NCBI GenBank assembly: GCA_013151235.1
Contig: JAADIO010000002.1
Coordinates: 41,369 to 105,368 of the forward strand
Source: Deltaproteobacteria bacterium
GTDB taxonomy: Bacteria > CG2-30-53-67
Direction: 5' to 3'
Length of the DNA: 64,000 nucleotides
The notes below the pieces were generated by a model. It saw only the letters and a list, made by a program, of their open reading frames with translations, ran no database searches and had not been told where the DNA came from. How positions within the stretch are numbered: position 1 is the stretch's first letter; every line of letters begins with the position of its first letter. The position numbers and the translations under genes are program-made. Positions 37,609 to 47,599 of this stretch are shown piece after piece.

Positions 37609-38118
37609 ATGTTTGAGCGTAAAGAAATCTTCCGGAAATCCGAATCGGGAAGCATCCCCATCCCCCGCACCCCTTCCTCCGATACGGGTTTATCCGCCAA
37701 GTCGGTCTTCATCGGCCAGTCAATCTTTATCAAGGGAGAACTGACCGGAAATGAAGACATGGCGATTGAAGGAAAAGTGGAAGGACATATTCGGCTCCAG
37801 GACCATAATGTCACGATCGGATCGAACGGAACCATTGAAGCGGAGATCTTTGCCAAGAACATCACCATTATGGGAACGGTACAGGGAGATGTCCATGCGG
37901 AAAGTCTTGTGGAAATCAAGAAGACAGGAATGCTGACGGGTGACATTGTCGCTCCCCGCGTCATTATCGAAGACGGAGCCCGCTTCCGGGGCAGCATCGA
38001 CATGGAAACACGGGCCTCCTCTGCGGGGTCGGGTTCTCCGAAGCAGGAGAGCAAGGGAAAAGAGAATACAGCCGCGCTTGCCATCGAAAACCTGAAAACA
38101 AAGGCGGAAGCCTCCTGA
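37609..38118 (+). CDS. Bactofilin, second copy
   Basis: A 169-residue bactofilin with longer polar ends than the copy at 2640. The beta-helical core runs from about residue 28 to 130 (SIFIKGELTGNEDMAIEGKV, VTIGSNGTIEAEIFAKNITI, GMLTGDIVAPRVIIEDGARF). The C-terminus is charged and probably disordered. AGGAGG is 7 nt before the ATG. Paralogous bactofilins often form separate structures; the task of this one is unknown. Confidence 0.9.
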   Translation: MFERKEIFRKSESGSIPIPRTPSSDTGLSAKSVFIGQSIFIKGELTGNEDMAIEGKVEGHIRLQDHNVTIGSNGTIEAEIFAKNITIMGTVQGDVHAESLVEIKKTGMLTGDIVAPRVIIEDGARFRGSIDMETRASSAGSGSPKQESKGKENTAALAIENLKTKAEAS

Positions 38119-38176
38119 CCGGGGTCTCCGGTAGATCCCGGCACGCTGATGTGCCATTACATGTCCGTCCCCTGGA

Positions 38177-38785
38177 ATGAGCTGGTTTCCTGTATCAAAA
38201 GTCCGGCATTGCACAACTTCAACGGCACCGAAAGGTCCCCTTCAGACCCCGTTGCGTACAGTGGAACGGTTCTGTACAATCCTGCATGAAGGCACACGTC
38301 CCGCGCTCCTTGACCTGGGCGCCCCGTGCAGTTCCAATATCAACTTCTTCGGGAAAAAAGGATTCAAGATCTTTGTGGAAGATTTTCTGCAGAACTACTG
38401 TGAAGCGGGACGGCGGCTCTCCGCTTTGCCGCAACTCTTAAATTACTCCACGGCGGCTTTCGAGGGGGTTTTCTGCTGGGACATCTTTGATTTTCTGCAC
38501 CCCGACGATTCTCCCCGAATGGCTGAACGCCTGCATGCTCTTCTGAAACCTTCGGGGGGACTCCTGGCCCTCTTTTACAGCCGTGATGATCGGATTCCAC
38601 GAACGATCTTCCGTCACAAACTCACAGACAGCGGGCAGGTCCTGCACGAAGCCGTTTCGGGAATGGGGGCTCAAGGGCATCGGTATGCAAACCGGGAGAT
38701 CATGCGGATTTTCTCCGCGTTTGATATCGACAAATCCTTTCACCACAAGAGCGGGTACAGGGAATATCTTTTTCGCAAACGATAG
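38177..38785 (+). CDS. Class I SAM-dependent methyltransferase
   Basis: A 202-residue protein with a Rossmann-type methyltransferase pattern: motif I LLDLGAPCSSNINFFGKKG, the acidic motif II FKIFVED, and motif IV around FCWDIFDFLHPDD, followed by LHALLKPSGGLLALFYSR. The glycine-rich loop is degenerate (GAPCSS instead of GxGxG). The substrate is unknown. It may be co-transcribed with the bactofilin gene 58 bp upstream. Confidence 0.65.
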   Translation: MSWFPVSKVRHCTTSTAPKGPLQTPLRTVERFCTILHEGTRPALLDLGAPCSSNINFFGKKGFKIFVEDFLQNYCEAGRRLSALPQLLNYSTAAFEGVFCWDIFDFLHPDDSPRMAERLHALLKPSGGLLALFYSRDDRIPRTIFRHKLTDSGQVLHEAVSGMGAQGHRYANREIMRIFSAFDIDKSFHHKSGYREYLFRKR

Positions 38786-38789
38786 AGGG

Positions 38790-40328
38790 TTATCGCGAGG
38801 GTGTCAGCCCCTTCTGAATCGTTGCCATCGTCTTGATCAAGGGACGATCGGCCCGGATGGCGGGAGGAAGCTGCTGTAGGATTACCTGTCCCTCGGATCG
38901 GTTTTCAAAAACCCCGACAAGAAGCGCATAGGCCTTCCTCTTCCCCTCTTGATAGGGGACGAGCATGGCATCCAGGCCGGACGGAAGCCGGTTCATGTCC
39001 TGTGCCAGGAGGGCAAGATTTTCCCCGACTTCCACCTGAATGGTGTATTCCGAAGGAGGAGTGTTCTGCAAACGCCGGGTCCATGCGGCCATCCGTGACG
39101 CCCGGGTGGGCGGAGAATTCTGCTCCTGCTGTGCCGCGATCGGCGAAGGTCTCAAAAGACGATCCATGAACTGTACCCGCCCGGGTGACAGGAAAAAGAT
39201 CCCGATGCAGACGGCCAGAACCGTTAGAAAGAGATAAATCAAACCGGTATGGCTTCTATTCTCCGGGGTCTCTGGAGCCTCAACGGCTTCCTCTTCTCCG
39301 GAAGCCTCTCCATCCATGCCCTTTTTTGCCTTCTCTTCCGGGGCATTGACCGGCCTGGGGGGGATGGCTTCCTCCATGATCATTTTCTCCGTGGTCGGGG
39401 GAAGTTGATCCTGCGCCGGTTCCGTCGTGTCCGAGGCATGAATTCCCTCCGGCGAGACGAGAAAGTCGTTTCCGGCAACCGCTTGCTCTTCCTTTTCGTC
39501 TGTCGAATCATAGGAGGTCATTCCCAGGGAACTCCGGGCCGATGCCGTCAGATCGACGACGTCTTCTTCTTCCTCCTTCCGGTCCTTCCGGAAAGGAAAT
39601 TTAACCAGACTGTGACAGAAAAGAACGAGCAGGGTGCGCAGGGTCGTGGCGCGTTCCAGGCCGGTACTCTCCACAATCGCTTCAATGGAACGGACCCCGT
39701 CAATCCGCCGAATGACGGAAAGTTCTTCCGCCGTAAAGTTGAGTTTCTCATATTCCATGAAACGGTCTGTGGGAACGGGAGACTGAGAGAGATCACCGAT
39801 CATTCTTCCAAGGGTTTCACTGTTCGGAATCTGCCGGATCCCGAACAGCAGCATATTCGAGAAGGAGACCTTGTAACAGTATAAATTCTGCGGCAGAGAC
39901 CGTTCGTCAAAACGGAACCCCCCTTTCTGCAAGCCGAAGAGACTGAAAAGAATGGTCAGGAACTGACGCCGGGCATAAGCAAAGAGATCCTGTGCCGTAA
40001 TTATCTCTTCCCGGAGGAGAACCGCCCCGAAACTGTTTTTTGTTCCCCGCTGTGCCAGCAGGGTCTTTTCCTGCTCTTCCCGGGAGATCACCCGGCGGGC
40101 GATCAGAAACTCACCGAACAATTCCGACTTCAGGTTTGATCTGGCGGCCGTTGGTACGCCATTTTGCAGAAAGATCCGCTTAATCACCCGGTTACAGGTT
40201 ACCGTCAAGACCCCGGTTTTTTTTGCGGCCTCCAGGTAGACCAGTAATTTCGGAAAATAGAAATGGTGAATATTCCCCCAGAGCAGAGCCTCCCGTTCGC
40301 TTACCTGTGCTTCAGGACCAAACCCCAT
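38790..40328 (-). CDS. DUF4388 (PATAN) protein with membrane anchor and SPOR-like tail
   Basis: A 512-residue protein. Residues 20-140 match DUF4388/PATAN (FPKLLVYLEAAKKTGVLTV, IKRIFLQNGVPTAARS), a domain common in deltaproteobacterial signalling. A winged-helix-like stretch (IRRIDGVRSIEAIVESTGLER) and a long acidic linker follow. One membrane helix is at about 363-383 (LIYLFLTVLAVCIGIFFLS). The C-terminal ~80 residues (YTIQVEVGENLALLAQDMNRL, YALLVGVFENRSEGQVILQQL) look like a SPOR peptidoglycan-binding domain. GAGGTG lies just before the ATG. A MITE is inserted 38 bp upstream. Confidence 0.75.
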   Translation of the reverse strand: MGFGPEAQVSEREALLWGNIHHFYFPKLLVYLEAAKKTGVLTVTCNRVIKRIFLQNGVPTAARSNLKSELFGEFLIARRVISREEQEKTLLAQRGTKNSFGAVLLREEIITAQDLFAYARRQFLTILFSLFGLQKGGFRFDERSLPQNLYCYKVSFSNMLLFGIRQIPNSETLGRMIGDLSQSPVPTDRFMEYEKLNFTAEELSVIRRIDGVRSIEAIVESTGLERATTLRTLLVLFCHSLVKFPFRKDRKEEEEDVVDLTASARSSLGMTSYDSTDEKEEQAVAGNDFLVSPEGIHASDTTEPAQDQLPPTTEKMIMEEAIPPRPVNAPEEKAKKGMDGEASGEEEAVEAPETPENRSHTGLIYLFLTVLAVCIGIFFLSPGRVQFMDRLLRPSPIAAQQEQNSPPTRASRMAAWTRRLQNTPPSEYTIQVEVGENLALLAQDMNRLPSGLDAMLVPYQEGKRKAYALLVGVFENRSEGQVILQQLPPAIRADRPLIKTMATIQKGLTPSR

Positions 40329-40357
40329 CCGTCACCTCACTTGAAATCGGGACCCAT

Positions 40358-40542
40358 CATCTTTGATGGTGTCGTAAAAAGTCGTTTTTCGGATTCCGTT
40401 CATGGTTCGACAGGCTACCGAGCATGGTGAGCCGGTCGAACCACACGAACGGAATATCAATGGTTCGCCCTGAGCACGCCTGTCCTGAGCTGGTCGAAGG
40501 GTCGAAGGGTCGAACGGACTTTTTACGACTTCATCATCTTTG
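40358..40542. mobile_element. MITE-like element with 8-bp target duplication
   Basis: The 169-bp element (40366-40534) has 18-bp terminal inverted repeats, ATGGTGTCGTAAAAAGTC and GACTTTTTACGACTTCAT, with two mismatches. It is flanked on both sides by the direct repeat CATCTTTG (40358-40365 and 40535-40542). Inside are inverted repeats (TTCCGTTC/GAACGGAA, GTTCGAC/GTCGAAC) and short tandem GTCGAAGG units. No coding region is present, so it would need a transposase in trans. It separates the DUF4388 gene from its upstream DNA. The rest of the gap to 40698 is AT-rich with a weak G/C hairpin and nothing else I can name. Confidence 0.75.
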
Positions 40543-40698
40543 CTTGCGCGTCTAAACCTGATTGTTTATCCAAGAGGTACTTCTTGCAGTATTATTATAA
40601 TTATATAACAGGTTGGCGATTCTGCCAATAAATGGAATTCCGATAAAGGGGGACCCCCCCTCGGAGGAGGACATACGATTATGAAGGGGATGATTCTC

Positions 40699-41871
40699 TT
40701 ACAGGATCTTACGAATTCTCTCCGCCGCTTCCGCCAGCCGTTCCTTTGAGACCGTCAATGCAAAGCGGACATACCCTTCCCCGGAAGGACCGAACCCGTT
40801 GCCGGGCGTGACGGCGACCCCGGCCTTTTCAAGGAGGAGCTTTGTAAAGGAGGTGGAGTTGTGTCCCGAAGGAACGGGGAGCCACAGATAGAAGGTCGCT
40901 GTCGGCGGATCACAGGTCAGGCCCGACTGCCGCAACCCGGCGATGAGAGTGTCCCGCCGCTCCTGATAGAGGTTCCGCATCCCTTCCACAGCGGACTGGT
41001 CCCCGCCGAGGGCCTCGATCCCGGCTTCCTGGACGGCCTGGAAGATTCCGGAGTCGAGATTGGTCTTGATCTTCCCGAGGCCGGCAATGACCGGGGCGGC
41101 GCCGCAGACGAAACCGATCCGCCAGCCCGTCATATTGTAGGTCTTGGAGAGGGAATGAAACTCGACGCCGACATCTTTTGCGCCCTCCACTTCGAGAAAG
41201 CCGAGAGGTCTTTTCCCGTCATAATACATTTCCGTATAGGCCGCATCGTGACAGACGATGATCTCCCGTTCCCGGGCGAAACGGACCACCTTTTCGAAAA
41301 AAGATCTTGAGGCTACGGCGGCGGTTGGATTGTTGGGATAGTTGAGAAAGAGGAGCCGCGCCCGTTCGGTAATTTCAGAGGGGATCCGATCGAGATCGGG
41401 AAGGAAACCGTTCTCCCGCAACAGCGGCATCCGGTAGGGTTCCCCTCCGGCCAGGAGGGTCGCGATCTCGTAGACGGGATACCCCGGCTCTGGAACGAGA
41501 ACGACATCTCCGGGGTTGATGAAGGCAAACGGGATGTGACCGATCCCCTCCTTGGATCCGATGAGCGAGAGGATTTCACAGGCGGGATCGAGGGAGACGT
41601 TGAACCGGCGGGCATACCATCCCGCCACGGCCTCCCGGAAAGAAGACATCCCCTGATAAGAGGGATACTGATGGTTTTCGGGACGGTCGATGGCCCGATG
41701 CATGGCATCGAGAATATTCTGCGGTGTGGGCTGATCGGGGTCCCCGATCCCGAGCGGGATTACGTCAACCCCCTTGTCAATCTCGGCCTGCTTGAGCCGG
41801 TCGAGTTCCGCAAAGAGATAGGGAGGGAGTCCCTTCAGCCGATTCGCGATCTGAAATTGCCTTTCCGTCAC
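40699..41871 (-). CDS. dapL: LL-diaminopimelate aminotransferase (DapL)
   Basis: DapL converts tetrahydrodipicolinate directly to LL-diaminopimelate, bypassing the acylated dapD/dapC/dapE steps of lysine and peptidoglycan precursor synthesis. The 390-residue class I PLP aminotransferase has the lysine motif SLSKTYNMTGWRIGF and N-terminal ANRLKGLPPYLFAELDRLK with VIPLGIGDPDQPTP. The call over a general aspartate-type aminotransferase rests on this similarity and on dapB 25 bp upstream. Substrate specificity is inferred. Confidence 0.85.
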   Translation of the reverse strand: MTERQFQIANRLKGLPPYLFAELDRLKQAEIDKGVDVIPLGIGDPDQPTPQNILDAMHRAIDRPENHQYPSYQGMSSFREAVAGWYARRFNVSLDPACEILSLIGSKEGIGHIPFAFINPGDVVLVPEPGYPVYEIATLLAGGEPYRMPLLRENGFLPDLDRIPSEITERARLLFLNYPNNPTAAVASRSFFEKVVRFAREREIIVCHDAAYTEMYYDGKRPLGFLEVEGAKDVGVEFHSLSKTYNMTGWRIGFVCGAAPVIAGLGKIKTNLDSGIFQAVQEAGIEALGGDQSAVEGMRNLYQERRDTLIAGLRQSGLTCDPPTATFYLWLPVPSGHNSTSFTKLLLEKAGVAVTPGNGFGPSGEGYVRFALTVSKERLAEAAERIRKIL

Positions 41872-41895
41872 AGTTTCTCCTTGTTGTGAGCCATG

Positions 41896-42696
41896 CTACA
41901 TTTCCAGTACATCCAGCATGGAATAGAGTCCCGCCGGTTTTCCGACGATCCATTTGGCCGCCCGGACGGCGCCCCGGGCGAAGGTATCCCGGCTGGAGGC
42001 CGAATGCACGATTTCAACCCGTTCGCCGATGCCGCAGAACATGACCCTGTGGTCTCCGACGATGTCGCCTCCCCGGACAGCGTGCATGCCGATCTCCTCT
42101 TTCGTCCGCGCCCCCGCCAGCCCGTGACGTCCATGGACACAGGCGGTTTCAGGATTCCGGTGGAGGGCCTTTGCGATGACCTCCGCCAACTTCACGGCCG
42201 TACCGGAAGGGGCGTCTTTTTTGAAACGGTGATGGGCTTCGAGAATTTCCACATCGTAGTCCGGTCCGAGGGCCGCGGCGATTTCAGGGAGGATCTTGAA
42301 GAGGAGATTGACACCCACGCTCATGTTCGGAGCCAGCAGGTGAGGGGTCTTTGCTGCGGCGTCCCGGAAGAGAGCGATTTGGTCGTCTGAAAATCCCGTG
42401 GTCCCGATCACCATGGAGATTCCGGCCCGGCTCACCTTGCGAAACAAAGGAAGGGTAGCTTCGGGCAGGGTGAAGTCGATGAATACATCACAGCCGGAAA
42501 GAAGATCCTCGACGTTTGTGGACAGCGGGATGCCCTGGGTCCCGATACCGATCAGTTCCCCGATGTCCTTGCCGGCATCGGGATGATCCGTACGCTCCAG
42601 TGCGCCGGAAAGACGGATCCCTTCCTCGTCCTGCAACAGCCGGATGATCCGTTGTCCCATTCGTCCGGTCGCTCCCGTCACAACGGCATGAATCAT
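41896..42696 (-). CDS. dapB: 4-hydroxy-tetrahydrodipicolinate reductase
   Basis: DapB reduces the DapA product with NAD(P)H in the diaminopimelate pathway. The 266-residue protein has the nucleotide-binding motif TGATGRMGQRIIRLL at the N-terminus, FIDFTLPEATL, and the catalytic block EAHHRFKKDAPSGTA. Its product is the substrate of the DapL encoded next. It starts 1 bp after murA ends, so the genes form one operon. Confidence 0.96.
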   Translation of the reverse strand: MIHAVVTGATGRMGQRIIRLLQDEEGIRLSGALERTDHPDAGKDIGELIGIGTQGIPLSTNVEDLLSGCDVFIDFTLPEATLPLFRKVSRAGISMVIGTTGFSDDQIALFRDAAAKTPHLLAPNMSVGVNLLFKILPEIAAALGPDYDVEILEAHHRFKKDAPSGTAVKLAEVIAKALHRNPETACVHGRHGLAGARTKEEIGMHAVRGGDIVGDHRVMFCGIGERVEIVHSASSRDTFARGAVRAAKWIVGKPAGLYSMLDVLEM

Positions 42697-42697
42697 C

Positions 42698-43957
42698 TCA
42701 GGACTCCTTTTCCCGCCGGATTGCGGCGCCCAAGCCTTGGAATTTTTCTTCCATTCTTTCGTATCCCCGGTCTAAATGGTAGACCCGGGAAATGATCGTC
42801 CGACCTTGCGCGGCGAGTCCCGCAAGGATGAGTGAAGCGCTGGCCCGAAGATCGGTGGCCATGACGGGAGCCCCGTTCAATCGGTGTACGCCCCGCACGA
42901 TGGCGCTGTTCCCCTGGACCTTGATGTCGGCGCCCATGCGCCGCAGTTCCGCGACATGCATGAAACGGTTCTCGAAAACCGACTCGGTAATAACGCTTGT
43001 TCCTTCCGCCAGGGTCATGAGGGCCATGAACTGGGCCTGCATATCCGTGGCGAAGGCGGGATACCCGCCGGTTTTTACGTCGACCGCCCGGAGCCGTCCC
43101 GAAGGCAGAACCCGAAGCTCATCCGGGCCGACCTCCATCATGACGCCCGTTTCCAGCAGCTTCTCCGTCACTGCCTCCAGGTGTGCCGGACGACAACCGG
43201 AAAGGGTGACATTCCCTCCGGTGATGGCGCCGGCCGTGAGAAACGTCCCCGCCTCGATCCGGTCGGGCATGACGCTGTAATCCATTCCGCCGAGGGTTTC
43301 GACCCCTTCGATTTCAATCCGGTCGGTTCCGGCACCCTCGATCCGGGCACCCATGGAACCGAGGGCATCGGCCAGTTCCCGGACCTCCGGTTCACAGGCG
43401 GCATTTTCAATCAGCGTCGTCCCCCGGGCCAGGGTTGCGGCCATCATCAGGTTCATCGTTCCCGTAACGGTGGGGAGATCGAGATAGATCCGTGTGCCCT
43501 CTAATCGTTTACTCGATGCGCAGACATACCCCTTTTCGATGCGGAGGCTGGCACCGAGTTTTTCCAGTCCCATGAGGTGGAGGTTGATCGGTCGGGCGCC
43601 GATGGCGCACCCCCCCGGAAGGGAGACATCGGCCCGCCCGAACCGGGCGATCAGGGGACCCAGGACCAGCACGGAAGCCCGCATGGTTCGGACCACCTCG
43701 TAGGGGGCTTCAAATCCGGTAATCTTCGTCGGGTCGAGGCGCCAGGTGCCGGAAGGGGTCTTGTCGATTTCGACACCGAGTCCTTTGAGAAGCCGCTCCA
43801 TGGTTGTGACATCTCGAAGATCCGGCACGTTGGAAAGGGAGCAAAGTTCCTGCGAAAGGAGGGACGCGGCCAGGATCGGAAGAGCGGCATTCTTGGCGCC
43901 GCTGATACGCACCGTACCCTGCAACGGAATCCCACCCTCAATGATGATTCGTTCCAT
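42698..43957 (-). CDS. murA: UDP-N-acetylglucosamine 1-carboxyvinyltransferase
   Basis: MurA transfers enolpyruvate to UDP-GlcNAc, the first committed step of peptidoglycan synthesis. The 419-residue protein shows [16 protein letters not shown] at the N-terminus and the active-site loop [16 protein letters not shown] with the cysteine attacked by fosfomycin. It lies in an operon with dapB and dapL, all contributing to peptidoglycan precursors, downstream of ribosomal genes. Confidence 0.97.
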   Translation of the reverse strand: MERIIIEGGIPLQGTVRISGAKNAALPILAASLLSQELCSLSNVPDLRDVTTMERLLKGLGVEIDKTPSGTWRLDPTKITGFEAPYEVVRTMRASVLVLGPLIARFGRADVSLPGGCAIGARPINLHLMGLEKLGASLRIEKGYVCASSKRLEGTRIYLDLPTVTGTMNLMMAATLARGTTLIENAACEPEVRELADALGSMGARIEGAGTDRIEIEGVETLGGMDYSVMPDRIEAGTFLTAGAITGGNVTLSGCRPAHLEAVTEKLLETGVMMEVGPDELRVLPSGRLRAVDVKTGGYPAFATDMQAQFMALMTLAEGTSVITESVFENRFMHVAELRRMGADIKVQGNSAIVRGVHRLNGAPVMATDLRASASLILAGLAAQGRTIISRVYHLDRGYERMEEKFQGLGAAIRREKES

Positions 43958-44032
43958 CCGTTCTTCCCCTCCGGTCCGGTCCTGTCCGAAGGGGACGCCT
44001 GGAGCAGGACCGGGGATCTTTTACGAGAGTGC

Positions 44033-44287
44033 TCAGGCCTCGGCAAAGGGAAGCAGTGCTATATTCCGCGCCTGTTTGATGGCGGTCGTGACCCTCCGCT
44101 GATGAGGAGCGCAATTCCCGGAGATCCTGCGGGGAATGATCTTGCCCCGTTCGGTGACGAAATTACGCAGGAGCTTGATATCCTTGTAGTCGATCACCTC
44201 GATCTTGTTTTCACAGAAACGACAGATCTTTTTCCGGAAAAATACTTTCTTCTTTTTTCTGCCTTTTTTTCGATCTCGCGGTCTCAT
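44033..44287 (-). CDS. rpsR: 30S ribosomal protein S18
   Basis: An 84-residue basic protein with the S18 core [21 protein letters not shown] and [22 protein letters not shown]. Four lysine/arginine clusters fill the N-terminus, and a CRFC pair precedes the core. It follows rpsF after 3 bp. The usual ssb between them and rplI after it are absent here. Confidence 0.97.
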   Translation of the reverse strand: MRPRDRKKGRKKKKVFFRKKICRFCENKIEVIDYKDIKLLRNFVTERGKIIPRRISGNCAPHQRRVTTAIKQARNIALLPFAEA

Positions 44288-44290
44288 GTT

Positions 44291-46361
<2,071 letters not shown>

Positions 46362-46422
46362 AAATTCTTCACTTATGTTATAGAGGAATCATTGATATTA
46401 TATTTTGCGAGAGGAGACCCGT

Positions 46423-46917
46423 ATGACGCAGAAATTTACCGGACAGGAGATTGTAGAGATTGCCATCCGGATCGAGAAGAACGGCGAGAAGCTCTACCGG
46501 ACGCTGGCCGAGCAGACCGGATACATAACGGTGAAAAACGCCTTCAATGCCCTGGCCAATGAAGAGGAGAAGCACATTGCCTCTTTCGACCGGATCCGGG
46601 AGATCATCGGCGGCTTCACGCCGCCGGAAGCCTATCCCGGCGAATACGCCCTCTACCTCGAAGCCCTGGTGGAAGAGAATGTTTTTGCCAAACAGGACCT
46701 CTTCAGGGAATTGGCCGGCAAGGCGGCAACCGTTCAGGAGGCCCTCGACCTTGCGATCCGGTTTGAAAAGGAGACCCTGATCTTTCTGCACGGCATACGG
46801 GACGCCATGGAGCATGACGACATGCCCGTCCTCAACGAACTGATCATGCAGGAAAAAGAGCATGTACTGAAACTCTCGGAGATCAAAAAGACCCTGAAAA
46901 TAAAGGAGGCGGAATAG
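46423..46917 (+). CDS. Ferritin-like/rubrerythrin-family diiron protein
   Basis: A 164-residue four-helix-bundle protein. Diiron ligand candidates are the E in IRIEKNGEKLY, the EExxH pair in NEEEKHIASF, the E in VEENVFAK and EKETLIFL, and the last EKEHV. It lacks the rubredoxin-like CxxC domain of full rubrerythrins. Such proteins usually reduce peroxide or handle iron in anaerobes. The ATG at 46423 has AGGAG 6 nt upstream. Confidence 0.85.
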   Translation: MTQKFTGQEIVEIAIRIEKNGEKLYRTLAEQTGYITVKNAFNALANEEEKHIASFDRIREIIGGFTPPEAYPGEYALYLEALVEENVFAKQDLFRELAGKAATVQEALDLAIRFEKETLIFLHGIRDAMEHDDMPVLNELIMQEKEHVLKLSEIKKTLKIKEAE

Positions 46918-46927
46918 ATTTTTTTCC

Positions 46928-46956
46928 TTGCTTTTATGTACACCCTGTGCTAAAAG
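46928..46956 (+). promoter_or_regulatory. Promoter of the cold-shock gene, with long leader
   Basis: TTGCTT - 17 bp - TAAAAG, with TGC before the -10, matching the rpsF promoter. It predicts a 5' leader of about 147 nt before the cspA-type gene. Long structured leaders are the known site of cold induction in csp mRNAs. Confidence 0.6.
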
Positions 46957-47109
46957 GAAATTCAGGATGTAAGAGTGGCTGCATCTTTCGTGTGAATCAG
47001 GTAAAACATTTCGCACACCTGCAAGAAAGGGTTCGGACTTACCTGTAGGCCGTTAGAAACAGCTCGGTGGCACAAAAGTTTCATTACGGGGGTAAAGGAG
47101 AAAAGAGTT

Positions 47110-47310
47110 ATGTCAGAAGGTACGGTAAAATGGTTCAACGATTCAAAAGGTTTTGGTTTTATCGAGCAGGAAAACGGCCCGGATGTGTTTGTACATTTTT
47201 CCGCCATTCAGGATGAAGGATTCAAGTCTCTGAATGAGGGGGAAAAGGTTCAATTCGATATTGTCGACGGCCAGAAAGGCCCCCAGGCGGCAAACGTCGT
47301 TAAGCTTTAA
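47110..47310 (+). CDS. Cold-shock-domain RNA chaperone (CspA family)
   Basis: A 66-residue single cold-shock domain that binds single-stranded RNA/DNA and melts secondary structure. RNP1 is KGFGFIE and RNP2 is VFVHFS; the start [17 protein letters not shown] is canonical. AAAGGAG is 10 nt before the ATG. It has its own promoter, long leader and terminator, so it is monocistronic. Confidence 0.97.
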   Translation: MSEGTVKWFNDSKGFGFIEQENGPDVFVHFSAIQDEGFKSLNEGEKVQFDIVDGQKGPQAANVVKL

Positions 47311-47340
47311 TTCCTCATCTGTTCCCGAAAAACAATACAG

Positions 47341-47374
47341 GCCCCATGGATTCAACCTCCAAGGGGCTTTTTTT
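47341..47374 (+). terminator. Intrinsic terminator after the cold-shock gene
   Basis: GCCCC-A-TGG pairs with CCA-A-GGGGC around a 9-nt loop, followed by seven T. It lies 30 bp after the stop codon. Confidence 0.85.
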
Positions 47375-47491
47375 GTGTTTACATCCTTGAAGTATCAGCA
47401 TCGGTTTTTTGGAGTTCCATGTTTGATCGGTCCCGTTAATCGTTGGATGCGGTTTGCTTTATATGTGCATATTCGTATTTTTTAATCATAA

Positions 47492-47535
47492 TTGTGATAT
47501 AGATCCTATGCAGAGCAGGAAGACTCCTCTATACT
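47492..47535 (+). promoter_or_regulatory. Candidate CRP/FNR-family (HcpR-like) promoter of hcp
   Basis: A -10-like TATACT lies at 47530-47535 with no good -35. A half-site TTGTGA at 47492-47497, with a weak second half (TCCTAT versus TCACAA) at 47504-47509, is centred about 41.5 bp before the expected start. That spacing is standard for activation by CRP/FNR relatives; HcpR controls hcp in deltaproteobacteria. The second half-site is poor, so this is tentative. Confidence 0.35.
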
Positions 47536-47599
47536 CGCATCAAGTTTGATGGTTGTTCACAGTTTGTCAAATCATTTATCACGCAAGAAGGAGGTTTCA

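Noticed and set aside
38161..38290. Alternative small frame starting at ATG 38161 before the methyltransferase
   Set aside because: It is only about 42 codons with no family features, and it overlaps the methyltransferase start in another frame.
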